Source: Hyphomicrobium sp. (GTDB lineage Bacteria > Pseudomonadota > Alphaproteobacteria > Rhizobiales > Hyphomicrobiaceae). From it: DNA of 64,000 nucleotides. The notes under the pieces are model-generated. The model did not search any database, had not been told where the DNA came from, and saw nothing but the letters and a program-made list of their open reading frames with translations. The stretch covers positions 124,001 to 188,000 of the forward strand of contig JALHMJ010000001.1 in the NCBI GenBank assembly GCA_022844105.1, written 5' to 3'. Made by a program: the position numbers and the translations under genes. Shown here piece after piece: positions 1-7,892 of this stretch. The number at the start of each line of letters is the position of its first letter. Positions within the stretch are counted from its first letter, which is position 1.

Positions 1-62
1 GCGAGGCGACGATGCTGCATCCGGCACTCGTCGATCTCGTACGGCGGACGAGTGCTGCCTGA
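1..62 (+). CDS. Possible 3' end of an upstream gene (partial)
   Basis: A reading frame enters from the left edge and stops at TGA 60-62. The visible tail reads roughly LHPALVDLVRRTSAA. It is followed after about 34 bases by a clear intrinsic terminator on the same strand, which suggests that a plus-strand transcript ends here. The fragment is too short to assign a family. It could equally be a chance open frame at the edge of the window. Confidence 0.3.
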   Translation, partial: EATMLHPALVDLVRRTSAA

Positions 63-95
63 CCCTGATCAGACCGTTAAGCGATCATTTGTTGG

Positions 96-122
96 GCCCC
101 GGTGCTGAGCGCCGGGGCTTTT
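96..122 (+). terminator. Intrinsic terminator of the upstream transcript
   Basis: GCCCCGG at 96-102 and CCGGGGC at 112-118 pair. The stem continues through a G-U pair and two further G-C pairs to a three-base TGA loop, and TTTT follows at 119-122. It lies between the gene fragment at the left edge and pccA, so it most likely ends an upstream plus-strand transcript. Confidence 0.75.
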
Positions 123-319
123 GCTATCGAAAGGATTTGATTGGCGGGGCTCATTCCCGCCATTGCAGTTGTTAATGGTTTCAGGCCGGACGGGGCGCGC
201 GAACCCCGGTACAGGCGCGCCATGTTGCCCGTTTACGTACAGTTGCGAGGCGTCTAGAAACAGCCGTCTGTCTCCCCTTATTCCAGCCCTAAAAAAACCA
301 AGACGGGACTGCATCCGCG

Positions 320-2335
320 ATGTTCAAGAAGATCCTGATTGCCAACCGCGGCGAGATCGCCTGCCGCGTCATCAAGACCGCGCGCAAAATGGGCATCAAG
401 ACGGTGGCCGTGTACTCGGATGCCGACCGTGAGGCGCTGCACGTCGAAATGGCGGACGAGGCGGTGCATATCGGCCCGGCGCCGGCGGCCCAGTCCTACC
501 TGATCATCGAAAAGATCATCGAAGCGTGCAAACAAACCGGGGCTGAGGCGGTTCATCCTGGTTATGGGTTCTTGTCGGAGCGTGAAGCGTTCCCGGTGGC
601 GCTGGCCAAGGCCGGCATCGTGTTCATCGGTCCCAACCCGCATGCCATTGCGGCCATGGGCGACAAGATCGAATCCAAGAAGGCCGCAGCCGCTGCGAAC
701 GTCTCGACGGTTCCCGGCTACATGGGCGAGATCAGCGATGAAAAGCACGCGGTGAAGATCGCCGAGGAAATCGGCTACCCCGTGATGATGAAAGCCTCCG
801 CCGGCGGTGGCGGCAAGGGCATGCGCATCGCCTTCAATCGTGAGGAAGTCGAGGAAGGCTTCCCACTGGCAAAATCCGAGGCGAAGGCGTCGTTTGGCGA
901 CGACCGGATGTTCATCGAGAAGTTCATCATCGATCCGCGCCACATCGAAATTCAGCTGATCGGCGATAAGCACGGGAACGTGGTCTATCTCGGCGAGCGA
1001 GAGTGTTCTATTCAGCGGCGCAATCAAAAAGTGCTCGAAGAGGCACCGTCGCCACTGCTGGATGAAAAGACCCGCAAGGCCATGGGCGAACAATCCGTCG
1101 CGCTGGCCAAGGCGGTCGGCTACGACAGCGCCGGTACGGTGGAGTTTGTCGCTGGCCAGGATCGATCGTTCTTCTTCCTTGAGATGAATACACGGCTCCA
1201 GGTTGAACATCCGGTCACGGAGATGATCACGGGTGTCGATCTCGTCGAACTCATGATCCGTGTGGCGGCGGGGGAGAAGCTTCCCTTTAAGCAGTCCGAC
1301 ATCAAACTGAACGGCTGGGCCGTCGAAAGCCGGGTCTATGCCGAAGACCCTTTTCGCAACTTTCTGCCGTCGATCGGTCGGTTAGTGAAGTACCGGCCGC
1401 CGGTGGAGGGCGTGCGCGAAGGGGCGAGCGTGCGCAACGATACCGGCGTCTTCGAGGGCGGCGAGATCTCCATGTACTACGATCCGATGATCGCCAAGCT
1501 CGTCACCCACGCATCGACGCGCGAAAAAGCGATTGCGGCCCAGGCCGACGCGCTCGATGCGTTCTATATCGACGGCATTCAGCATAATATTCCCTTCCTG
1601 CAGGCGGTGATGCAGCACCCGCGCTGGATCTCGGGCAAAATTTCAACCGGTTTTATCAAGGAAGAATATCCAGACGGCTTCAAGGCACGCGCGGCCGAAG
1701 GCGAGGAACGGCGTGTGCTGGCCTCTGTCGCTGCCGTGATCGATCACCAGCAGAACATACGCCGCCGTAAGATTACCCACCAGATGTCGGGCACAGCGGT
1801 CAGCTTTGCCAAGACGCGCGTCGTCAAGATCGGTGACGACCGGCTTAAAATGGAAGTTGCCGGAGATGGTCACTCGTTCGCGGTGACGATGATTGGACCT
1901 GACGATGCGCTTGGGGAGACGATCTCGATCGTTTCAAGCTGGGCGCCCGGTGATCCGATCTGGCACGGCAAGGTGAACAACCGCGACGTGTCGATCATGG
2001 TCCGGTCGCGGCTGAACGGGCTGACGCTTTCGTATCGGGGCATCACCGCGCCGGTGCATGTTTTCACGATGCGTGAGGCGCAGCTTGCAGCGCTGATGCC
2101 GATCAAGGCTGCGGCCGATATGTCGAAGTTTTTGCTCTGTCCGATGCCAGGATTGGTCAAGGCTATCAATGTGGACGAGGGCGCGGAGGTCAAGGCCGGC
2201 GATCCGCTGGCTGTCGTCGAGGCGATGAAGATGGAGAACATCCTCAAGGCGGAGATCGACGGCATAGTAAAGAAAGTCAATGCCAAGCCGGGTGACAGCC
2301 TGGCGGTCGATGCGGTCATCATCGAGTTCGCGTGA
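320..2335 (+). CDS. pccA: Propionyl-CoA carboxylase, alpha (biotin-carrying) subunit
   Basis: This is the ATP-dependent biotin carboxylase plus biotin carrier subunit that, with a beta subunit not in this window, converts propionyl-CoA to methylmalonyl-CoA in the cytoplasm. The 671-residue protein opens with the ILIANRGEIACRV biotin carboxylase motif. It has the Gly-rich ATP-grasp loop ASAGGGGKGMRIA near residue 160 and the RLQVEHPVTEM segment near 290. It ends with a biotinyl domain carrying EAMKMEN, with biotin on Lys637. The region between about 460 and 600 matches the extra domain of PCC alpha rather than the shorter acetyl-CoA carboxylase AccC. The enzyme would use propionyl-CoA from MmsA-type reactions, although mmsA lies 35 kb away. 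The start has a modest ACGGGA site. Confidence 0.93.
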   Translation: MFKKILIANRGEIACRVIKTARKMGIKTVAVYSDADREALHVEMADEAVHIGPAPAAQSYLIIEKIIEACKQTGAEAVHPGYGFLSEREAFPVALAKAGIVFIGPNPHAIAAMGDKIESKKAAAAANVSTVPGYMGEISDEKHAVKIAEEIGYPVMMKASAGGGGKGMRIAFNREEVEEGFPLAKSEAKASFGDDRMFIEKFIIDPRHIEIQLIGDKHGNVVYLGERECSIQRRNQKVLEEAPSPLLDEKTRKAMGEQSVALAKAVGYDSAGTVEFVAGQDRSFFFLEMNTRLQVEHPVTEMITGVDLVELMIRVAAGEKLPFKQSDIKLNGWAVESRVYAEDPFRNFLPSIGRLVKYRPPVEGVREGASVRNDTGVFEGGEISMYYDPMIAKLVTHASTREKAIAAQADALDAFYIDGIQHNIPFLQAVMQHPRWISGKISTGFIKEEYPDGFKARAAEGEERRVLASVAAVIDHQQNIRRRKITHQMSGTAVSFAKTRVVKIGDDRLKMEVAGDGHSFAVTMIGPDDALGETISIVSSWAPGDPIWHGKVNNRDVSIMVRSRLNGLTLSYRGITAPVHVFTMREAQLAALMPIKAAADMSKFLLCPMPGLVKAINVDEGAEVKAGDPLAVVEAMKMENILKAEIDGIVKKVNAKPGDSLAVDAVIIEFA

Positions 2336-2368
2336 CGGCGAGTTGACGCGGCGGCGGTACGGATTTCG

Positions 2369-2399
2369 AAGGCCGGCTGGGGAACCCTGGCCGGCCTTT
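2369..2399 (+). terminator. Terminator between pccA and the convergent lysR gene
   Basis: AAGGCCGGC (2369-2377) and GCCGGCCTT (2390-2398) form a 9-bp stem. The loop itself contains GGG and CCC that could extend the pairing. A T-rich run (TTTGCCGTTTTG) follows on the plus strand, and the AA pairs give some Ts on the minus strand. The position between convergent pccA and the LysR gene suits a bidirectional terminator. Confidence 0.6.
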
Positions 2400-2417
2400 G
2401 CCGTTTTGAAGCCGACG

Positions 2418-3272
2418 TCAATCGACTGCGTAGCGGCCGCATTCGCTGCGCAGCATTTCGAGAATAGGCTCGTAGGCTTCTTCGTCCCGGGCTTCGGGAT
2501 AGACAAGGTAGACAGGGTAGACGAAGCGGCGGGCGCGTTTTGGCTGCTTGAGCCTGCCGCGGGAGAGATACGGTCGCACGAGCCGCATCGGGAAGTAGGC
2601 CGTCAGTTCGTTCGCGAGCACGTATTCGAGCGGCATGCTGCCTAAATCCAGGGACAAGCCCGGCTTGATCAGTTCGGGGTAGGCGGCGGCGTGGTCCTGC
2701 TGGAAATCGGGCCCCCAATTGATGAACACATAGTCGCTGTTGCTTTTGCGCTGTCCGGCCCGGCCGCTGGAAACGAGCACGAATTCCTCGTCAAACAGAT
2801 GTTCGACGGTGTGACCCGGCGGCTGGATCGGCCGATACATGACGGCGAGGTCCAAGGTGCCCTCGATCAAGCGCTGACTGAGGACGTCGGGCAGCGCGGC
2901 CGTGGCAGATAGGGCGATATCGGGGGTTTCGGCGCGCAAACGTGCAATCGTTTTCAACAGGACGCCGTGCCAGAGCGTCGCCGGTGCGCCAATCGCAATA
3001 TGGTCGCGATGCTGGTCGGAAAGCGAGACTTCAAGCTGCGCCCGCTGCCACACGCGGACCAGCGCCAGCGCGTGCTTGTGGAATTGTTCACCGGCCGCCG
3101 TCAGATCTGCACCGCTTTTGGAGCGTTCGAAAACGGGACGTCCGAGGAGATCCTCAAGCCCTTTGATGCGCGCGGAAACGGTCGACTGGGTGATGTTCAA
3201 ACGATGCGCGGCATCAATAAAACTGCCGGTTTCTGCGACCATCAGGAATGTGCGGGCGAGGTTGATATCCAT
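2418..3272 (-). CDS. LysR-family transcriptional regulator
   Basis: A 284-residue LTTR. Residues 1-60 form the winged helix-turn-helix (MDINLARTFLMVAETGSF, then AAHRLNITQSTVSARIKGLE and LFER-like PVFERSKSG). This is followed by a substrate-binding domain of about 200 residues. The sequence gives no hint of the effector. It is convergent with pccA, and its 5' side faces a 19-bp perfect palindrome (3309-3327) of the ATC-N9-GAT class, 37 bases upstream of the start, so autoregulation is plausible. It may also control the small genes transcribed away from it. The ribosome binding site is weak. Confidence 0.88.
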   Translation of the reverse strand: MDINLARTFLMVAETGSFIDAAHRLNITQSTVSARIKGLEDLLGRPVFERSKSGADLTAAGEQFHKHALALVRVWQRAQLEVSLSDQHRDHIAIGAPATLWHGVLLKTIARLRAETPDIALSATAALPDVLSQRLIEGTLDLAVMYRPIQPPGHTVEHLFDEEFVLVSSGRAGQRKSNSDYVFINWGPDFQQDHAAAYPELIKPGLSLDLGSMPLEYVLANELTAYFPMRLVRPYLSRGRLKQPKRARRFVYPVYLVYPEARDEEAYEPILEMLRSECGRYAVD

Positions 3273-3308
3273 CGGGTGCTCGCGCGGTGAGAGAAACGAT
3301 TGTGTGCT

Positions 3309-3346
3309 ATCTATCGAAAAATTCGATAGTGGTCAGCGGAAATTTC
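3309..3346. promoter_or_regulatory. Two palindromes upstream of the LysR gene (candidate LTTR site)
   Basis: CTATCGAA-AAA-TTCGATAG (3309-3327) is a perfect 8-bp inverted repeat containing ATC-N9-GAT, which fits the T-N11-A logic of LysR boxes. Eight bases further on, CGGAAATTTCCG (3335-3346) is a perfect 12-bp palindrome. Both sit in the region between the LysR start at 3272 and the lysine-rich peptide gene at 3456, where a recognition site and an activation site would be expected. Confidence 0.5.
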
Positions 3347-3455
3347 CGTTTGAAGCGCGATTTGATTCTCACCACATTGCAGGCGTCTCGACGTCGAGTC
3401 GGGGAAGCAGAGCCGGGCAGTCATGCACGGTCAGATAAATTGAAGGACGAATCAC

Positions 3456-3527
3456 ATGGCCAAAGCTGCAAAGAAGCCTGCCGCAAAGAAGGCTGCCAAG
3501 AAGCCGGCGGCGAAGAAGAAGAAGTAA
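3456..3527 (+). CDS. 23-residue lysine/alanine/proline-rich basic peptide
   Basis: ATG at 3456 to TAA at 3525-3527 encodes 23 residues made only of Met, Ala, Lys and Pro, in a repeating AAKKPAAKK pattern that ends in KKKK. A strong GAAGGA site (3442-3447) lies 8 bases before the ATG, which is the main argument that it is translated. The composition is that of the tails of histone H1-like or HU-like nucleoid proteins, so binding to DNA or RNA is a reasonable guess. No folded domain is present. The overlapping frame that continues into the next gene is read as an artefact in this stretch. The gene is too short for most automated callers. Confidence 0.6.
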   Translation: MAKAAKKPAAKKAAKKPAAKKKK

Positions 3528-3541
3528 GAGTTTCCTGCCTC

Positions 3542-3904
3542 GTGCCCCGGAACCTTGTCAGTTGGCTCTTGCGAGCATCAGTGGTTCCCACGGTGGTGCT
3601 GATCAACGCTTTCTCAGCCGCGCATGCGGCATCGGTCACAAACCGGGATGACAAGGACCATACGGTCACGGTCATCGAGGGTAGTACCCAGATCGACCAC
3701 GTTTTGAAAAAAGACGAGGTTCTTGAAGGGGTCTGCCTGAGCGGCTGCAGCATCCGCATCGACGGTGACGATGTTGGTCCTTATGTGCTCGAGGGCACCG
3801 AGGCCACGACCATCGAAGGGGGCGATCTCTACGCAGACGGGCAGGGGCCGCTGGTTTCTCCATCATCTGGAGCAACCGGCCAGCCTTCCAAGCCCGGCCC
3901 GTAA
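3542..3904 (+). CDS. Small secreted protein of unknown function
   Basis: Starting from GTG 3542, this is a 120-residue protein with an N-terminal signal peptide (basic PRN, then a hydrophobic LLRASVVPTVVLINAF core, cleavage near AHA-AS). A mature domain of about 90 residues follows, with two cysteines (VCLSGCSI) and many acidic residues. It is rich in Ser, Gly and Pro at the C-terminus. The frame stays open upstream to 3287, but that part lacks coding character and overlaps the lysine-rich peptide gene, so the GTG start after a weak AAGAG is preferred. A strong terminator follows at 3935. I do not recognise the family, but the pattern (short, acidic, one disulfide) suggests a periplasmic protein. 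Confidence 0.65.
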   Translation: MPRNLVSWLLRASVVPTVVLINAFSAAHAASVTNRDDKDHTVTVIEGSTQIDHVLKKDEVLEGVCLSGCSIRIDGDDVGPYVLEGTEATTIEGGDLYADGQGPLVSPSSGATGQPSKPGP

Positions 3905-3934
3905 AGCGGTCGAGTTGATCGAGGCAATGCAATC

Positions 3935-3974
3935 CGGCACCCGCGCCCTCTGGCTCGGGTGCCGTTTTGTTTTG
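3935..3974 (+). terminator. Intrinsic terminator after the small secreted protein
   Basis: CGGCACCCG (3935-3943) pairs with CGGGTGCCG (3956-3964) in a perfect 9-bp stem, followed by TTTTGTTTTG. This is a textbook intrinsic terminator on the plus strand, 30 bases after the stop codon at 3904 and just before the convergent lipB gene. Confidence 0.85.
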
Positions 3975-4014
3975 CGCTCTTCCATGCAGCTGAAATGGTA
4001 TCCGATAGCCCCTC

Positions 4015-4710
4015 TCAACGGGGTCGCGGAGTTTCCACGATTGGTGCTGTGACCGGTTCGAGCGGGCCGAGATGCTCAGTGAAGCTGGCGACTAATGCCT
4101 TATCCACAGATTCGAAATCTGCCGGCGCCCCCAATGCAGCAAGGCTCGTTACGGCCGATCCTTCCAGCCCGCACGCAACGATCGATGCGAAATGAGACAA
4201 ATCAGGTGAGGCATTGAGGCTGATGCCGTGCAGGCTGATGCCGCGGCGAAGCTTAAGTCCGATTGCGCCAATCTTGGCCTCACCGCGCGGAAGATCTGGC
4301 CGCGCGACCCACACGCCCGGACGGGCCGGATCGCTGAACGCTGTCACGCCGAGCCTATCGAGCGCACCGATAACGCACGTTTCAAGCAAGCGAACAAAGC
4401 TGCGGACATCGCCACCTGTGAGGCGGCGAACATCCAGTAAGGTGTAGACGATGCGCTGTCCGGGTCCGTGGTAGGTGATCTCGCCACCGCGGTCCGTGGC
4501 GTAAACGGGAAAGCGATCCGGATCGAGCAGATGCTCGTCACGGCCTCGGGCCGCTCGGGTGAGGAGCGAGGGATGTTCCAGAAACCAAAGCAGTTCGTGA
4601 TGGCCGCCGTCTGCGATCGCTGCCGCCTCGCGATCCATCGCGGCCACGGCTTCAGGGTAATCGACAAGCCCCGTCGAATGCAGCACGCGAATGGGGCCTG
4701 GCCCTGGCAT
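4015..4710 (-). CDS. lipB: Octanoyl-[ACP]:protein N-octanoyltransferase
   Basis: LipB moves octanoyl groups from acyl carrier protein to the lipoyl domains of 2-oxoacid dehydrogenases and GcvH, the first step of lipoate assembly. The 231-residue protein carries the family motifs in order: RGGEITYHGPGQ near residue 73, KIGAIGLKLRRGISLHG near 145-160 (containing the catalytic Lys region), and the acyl-accepting Cys in IVACG near 183. An AAAGGA site sits 6 bases before the ATG. It is a single gene, convergent with the terminator at 3935. The remaining 250 bases up to the tRNA hold no convincing gene. Confidence 0.93.
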   Translation of the reverse strand: MPGPGPIRVLHSTGLVDYPEAVAAMDREAAAIADGGHHELLWFLEHPSLLTRAARGRDEHLLDPDRFPVYATDRGGEITYHGPGQRIVYTLLDVRRLTGGDVRSFVRLLETCVIGALDRLGVTAFSDPARPGVWVARPDLPRGEAKIGAIGLKLRRGISLHGISLNASPDLSHFASIVACGLEGSAVTSLAALGAPADFESVDKALVASFTEHLGPLEPVTAPIVETPRPR

Positions 4711-4964
4711 CTGTTTCCTTTCGGTGGGGCCGATTAGGAGACCGGCGGATCAACTTGCCAGCGGCGAAGCGATGCCGGCAATGCGGAAATGGCGACGGCC
4801 GATGCCGGTTGCCGCTGGCCCGGCGACACTTGGGCGGCTGGAGCGGGTTCGTACTTGCCTTCTCCGGAGCCGTCTGTTAGTTCCGGTCGCCTCGGCAGCG
4901 TGTTCTTCGCGGACGCGCTGGGCGGTTCTTCTCATCCGACGTCGGTCCGATGAGGTGATCCCAT

Positions 4965-5049
4965 GCGGTTGTGGCGGAATTGGTAGACGCACTACCTTGA
5001 GGTGGTAACGGGGCAACTCGTGGAGGTTCGAGTCCTCTCAACCGCACCA
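4965..5049 (+). tRNA. tRNA-Leu (anticodon GAG)
   Basis: An 85-nt class II tRNA. Acceptor GCGGTTG (4965-4971) pairs with CAACCGC (5039-5045), with discriminator A and an encoded CCA at 5047-5049. The D-arm contains the typical GGCGGAATTGGTAGACGC. The anticodon arm CTACC-TTGAGGT-GGTA gives GAG. A long variable arm follows, then the T-arm with GGTTCGAGTCC. One mismatch closes the anticodon stem. It would read CUC and CUU codons. Confidence 0.95.
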
Positions 5050-5052
5050 TAT

Positions 5053-5224
5053 TTCTTTGCGCGCAGCCGCCACACCAACCCTGCGCGCGTGCATTCTTTG
5101 CGCGCAGCCGCCACACCAACCCTGCGCGCGTGTATTCTTTGCGCGCAGTCGCCACGCCAACCCTGCGGGCGTGTACGCTTTGCGCGCACCCGCTACCCCA
5201 ACCCTACACGGGTTTTGTTTGCGC
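5053..5224. repeat. Four-copy 41-bp tandem repeat, each a GC-rich stem-loop
   Basis: Units begin at about 5053, 5094, 5135 and 5176, with a partial fifth at about 5215. The period is 41 bp, with a 2-bp loss in the last. Copies 1 and 2 are nearly identical and copies 3 and 4 diverge progressively. In each good copy GCGCGCAG and CTGCGCGC form an 8-bp stem around a 14-base loop. The array starts 3 bases after the CCA of the tRNA, so it lies in the tRNA's 3' trailer. Reading frames through it merely repeat and are not genes. Confidence 0.85.
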
Positions 5225-5300
5225 TCCCCCCACGTCACAGTCCGTCGCGTCAGGCGCTGGCTGGCTGGCCCTCGCAGGGGCCGGACCGTAAACGCACGGA

Positions 5301-6440
5301 TTAAAATCCGAATATGTTGAATGGTGGATCGTCGGCTGTGGCGCGCTTGATACGGACTGGTTTGGCCTTGTGGCCCCTATGGGCGCGAGCGGACTTGGAG
5401 CCGTCGTTTACCGTCTCGGTGTGATCGTTCGTCGTGACGACGATGCGGGGCCGTTGCGGCGGCGCGAGTGTCGTCACCTCGGCGTCGGCCCCCGATAGGG
5501 TCTTCAAAACAGCGGGCGATCCAAAGAACGGCAGCAGGTGGGGCTGGGGCGCTTCCGGCTGAGGTGGCGTGCCGGTTACTGACGCGATGATCAGCGGCGA
5601 CTTGCGTGCCGGATCGGTTTTTACCAGCCGCTTCTCAAGATCGGCATTGAAGGTATCGAGTGGCGCGAGCGGCGACTTCGCGCGCATGTGGACGACCTTA
5701 TAGCCGCGCTTTTTGATGCCAGCGAGGATGACAGGGAGGGCTTTGGCCGTGGCACTCTTGATGTCGTGAAACAGCACGATGCCGCCCTGCCGTTTATCGA
5801 TCTGCGCCAAAGTGTAAGTGGCGAGACGATCAGCGTTGGCGATGTAACTATCGTTGGATACCACGTCGACGGTGAATGCCGCGATGCCGCGCGCCTGCAG
5901 ATGTGCCATCATCGGATCGCTATCGCTGAGGCCAGGAAAACGAAAGAATGGCGCAATCGGTTGGCCGGCGGCCATTGCGATCGCGGCAAAGCCGCGTTCG
6001 ATTTCGTCGATTGCTCGGTCTAGACCGCGGCGCTTGAGGTTCAACGGATGGGACCACGTGTGGCCGCCAAGCGTATGTCCGCGGGCCAGAACGTCCCTGA
6101 CACTCGCGGGATAGGCGATCGCCATGCTGCCGACGGAAAAGAACGTGGCCTTGGTGCAGAAGCGATCGAGCGTGTCGAGAATGGATTTGGTGATCCACGG
6201 CATCGGGCCGTCATCGAACGTCAGCACCACTTCGCCAGGGCCGAGAAACGACGGTTCGCGTGCCAGAACGGAGAGATCGCCAAACAGCGGTCCATTCGCA
6301 GTATCGATGTCGACAACGCGTTCGACGCCGAGCGCAGCGCCAGGACCGGCACACGCGTCGTCCGCCAAGGCCGAGTTCACGCCGCTCGCGCAACTGGCGA
6401 ATAACAACGCCGCAATAAGTACCCCTGCCCGCCGGATCAC
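5301..6440 (-). CDS. Polysaccharide deacetylase (NodB-type), secreted, copy 1
   Basis: A carbohydrate esterase family 4 protein expected to remove acetyl groups from a cell-envelope or exported polysaccharide. After a signal peptide (hydrophobic AGVLIAALLFAS) it has the shared CxxPxxALGV...ID...GP.FG segment. The NodB motifs follow: TFDDGP (catalytic Asp and metal Asp), HTWSH (metal His pair), FFRFPG and IVLFHD. A C-terminal extension of about 120 residues is Pro/basic-rich. GTG at 6440 is preferred as the start because GGGAGG lies 4 bases before it; a TTG at 6452 would overlap that site. It is a tandem paralogue of the next gene. Confidence 0.88.
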   Translation of the reverse strand: MIRRAGVLIAALLFASCASGVNSALADDACAGPGAALGVERVVDIDTANGPLFGDLSVLAREPSFLGPGEVVLTFDDGPMPWITKSILDTLDRFCTKATFFSVGSMAIAYPASVRDVLARGHTLGGHTWSHPLNLKRRGLDRAIDEIERGFAAIAMAAGQPIAPFFRFPGLSDSDPMMAHLQARGIAAFTVDVVSNDSYIANADRLATYTLAQIDKRQGGIVLFHDIKSATAKALPVILAGIKKRGYKVVHMRAKSPLAPLDTFNADLEKRLVKTDPARKSPLIIASVTGTPPQPEAPQPHLLPFFGSPAVLKTLSGADAEVTTLAPPQRPRIVVTTNDHTETVNDGSKSARAHRGHKAKPVRIKRATADDPPFNIFGF

Positions 6441-6543
6441 GTTGCCTCCCAAGGCTTAAAGTTGGGCCGAAGGTGGCGGAATTCGCAGTTCGCGGCAACA
6501 GGCTGACATCAGAAGATGCGCCCCCTGAGGCATTGTCGCACCG

Positions 6544-7641
6544 TCAGGGAAGTCCCAACGGGTTTGTCGCCCAGTTGTCTTCGATCATCGCCGGCTTCAA
6601 GTTTGGCCGTACCGGCGGCGGAAGTGCCGGCAAACCTTTCGGCGCGTTGGTCGGCCGAACGGCTGCCGGCTTTGCGTCAGCCGCCGTGGAATCAACGGAC
6701 CACGGCAGGCGTTCGGGTGATCCCGTCGTCATCGGCCAGACGGCAGCGCGGTCCGCCAGCGGCTGAAGGGAGAGTGCCACTTTACGCCGCTGCGCCTCAC
6801 GTTCGGCCATGGCGTCGAAGTCCGGCAGCGTCTGTATGCCGGTCTTGGGCACAAGGTGGACGATCTTGTAACCGTTCGCCTTCAATTCGGTGAGCAGAGC
6901 TCGCAGCCCACCGGCGGTGGACGGCTGAATGTCGTGAAACAGGATGATGCCGCGATGCTTTCGGGCGAGCTGGGACATCACGTTCCGGCGCATGACGGAC
7001 GGATTACGGGTCAGAAAATCGCGACTGTCGATATCGATGGCGAAGTTGGCGATGTGGCGCTGCCGCAGGTGCGCGCGCACGGATGAACTTTCACCAAGAT
7101 AGGGGAAGCGAAAAAACGGAGCGACGGGCCTACCAAGCGCGAGGGCGACGGCGCTGAAGCCCAACTCGACTTCCTGCTTGGAGGCCGCGGCACCGAGCTT
7201 GTCCAGACGTTTGTGGGACCAGGTGTGAGCGGCAATTGTGTGCCCGCGATTGGCTGTGTCGCGCAGTGTCTGTGGATCGGAGAGCGCCATGCGGCCAACG
7301 GAAAAGAACGTGGCTTTCACACACTGTTCGTCGAGCGCGTCGAGGATGGGACCAGTGTAGCGGCGGACAGGGCCGTCATCGAAGGTGAGGATGACTTCCT
7401 TGTCATGGAGCAGCTGGAAGGGCTCGGGCCCTGGAACGCCGAAGCGGGGGCCATCGGTGGCATCGATTTCAATGACGCGGGAGACGCCGAGGGCGTTCGG
7501 GTCCGGACATGCCACCGGCTGTTGTGATTGCGCGGCCTCCGCCGGCGGTGCGTCGCCCGCGCGCGCGGCGGCGGCGACGGCGAGCACAACCATCGCGCAT
7601 ATAGCGCCAAATAAGACATGCTGCCGGACGGAGCGTGTCAT
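6544..7641 (-). CDS. Polysaccharide deacetylase (NodB-type), secreted, copy 2
   Basis: A 365-residue CE4 family protein, a tandem paralogue of the preceding one. It has a signal peptide (VLFGAICAMVVLAVAAAARA), the ACPDPNALGV N-terminal signature, TFDDGPV, HTWSHKRL, FFRFPYL and IILFHDIQP. The C-terminal 70 residues are Ala/Pro-rich and probably unstructured. The ATG has an AAGGA about 10 bases upstream. About 100 bases separate it from copy 1 downstream, so the two may be cotranscribed. The metal and catalytic residues are intact. The substrate (peptidoglycan, chitin-like or exopolysaccharide) cannot be read from sequence. Confidence 0.88.
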   Translation of the reverse strand: MTRSVRQHVLFGAICAMVVLAVAAAARAGDAPPAEAAQSQQPVACPDPNALGVSRVIEIDATDGPRFGVPGPEPFQLLHDKEVILTFDDGPVRRYTGPILDALDEQCVKATFFSVGRMALSDPQTLRDTANRGHTIAAHTWSHKRLDKLGAAASKQEVELGFSAVALALGRPVAPFFRFPYLGESSSVRAHLRQRHIANFAIDIDSRDFLTRNPSVMRRNVMSQLARKHRGIILFHDIQPSTAGGLRALLTELKANGYKIVHLVPKTGIQTLPDFDAMAEREAQRRKVALSLQPLADRAAVWPMTTGSPERLPWSVDSTAADAKPAAVRPTNAPKGLPALPPPVRPNLKPAMIEDNWATNPLGLP

Positions 7642-7892
7642 GAAACTGTCTTCCTTCGATGCGCCCGCGGCGATGTCGATACAGGCGTCGCGTGCGGGCG
7701 GTCCGTATCTGTGGCGGGACGCGGGCGGACATTAGCCGCGCCGCTTTGCCGGGTGCAACATGTTGCCGATCCCGTATGTGCTTTTTCGGCACCATGGTAT
7801 GCGGTGGTGCGCTCGTATGCTAAGGCCGCTGCTGCCGTTTGGCGGTCTTTGGCAAGGGCTTTTCCGCTCAAAGAGACAGGGGTATCAGACGC

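Noticed and set aside
278-1210. A 310-codon minus-strand frame opposite pccA and similar long antisense frames (for example opposite mgtE, the aldehyde dehydrogenases and gabT).
   Set aside because: High-GC codon bias keeps antisense frames open; the translations are rich in His, Arg and Asp and show no domain.
3287-3541. Upstream extension of the small secreted protein's frame to 3287.
   Set aside because: It would give a protein without a leading signal peptide, overlaps the well-initiated lysine-rich peptide gene in another frame, and crosses the palindromic control region.
4750-5016. An 88-codon minus-strand frame between lipB and the tRNA.
   Set aside because: It overlaps the tRNA, is Arg-rich without a domain, and has no ribosome site.
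5053-5224. The 41-bp repeats considered as a CRISPR array or as a repeat protein gene.
   Set aside because: The repeats are contiguous without unique spacers, and all six frames give only low-complexity translations; they are tandem stem-loops.
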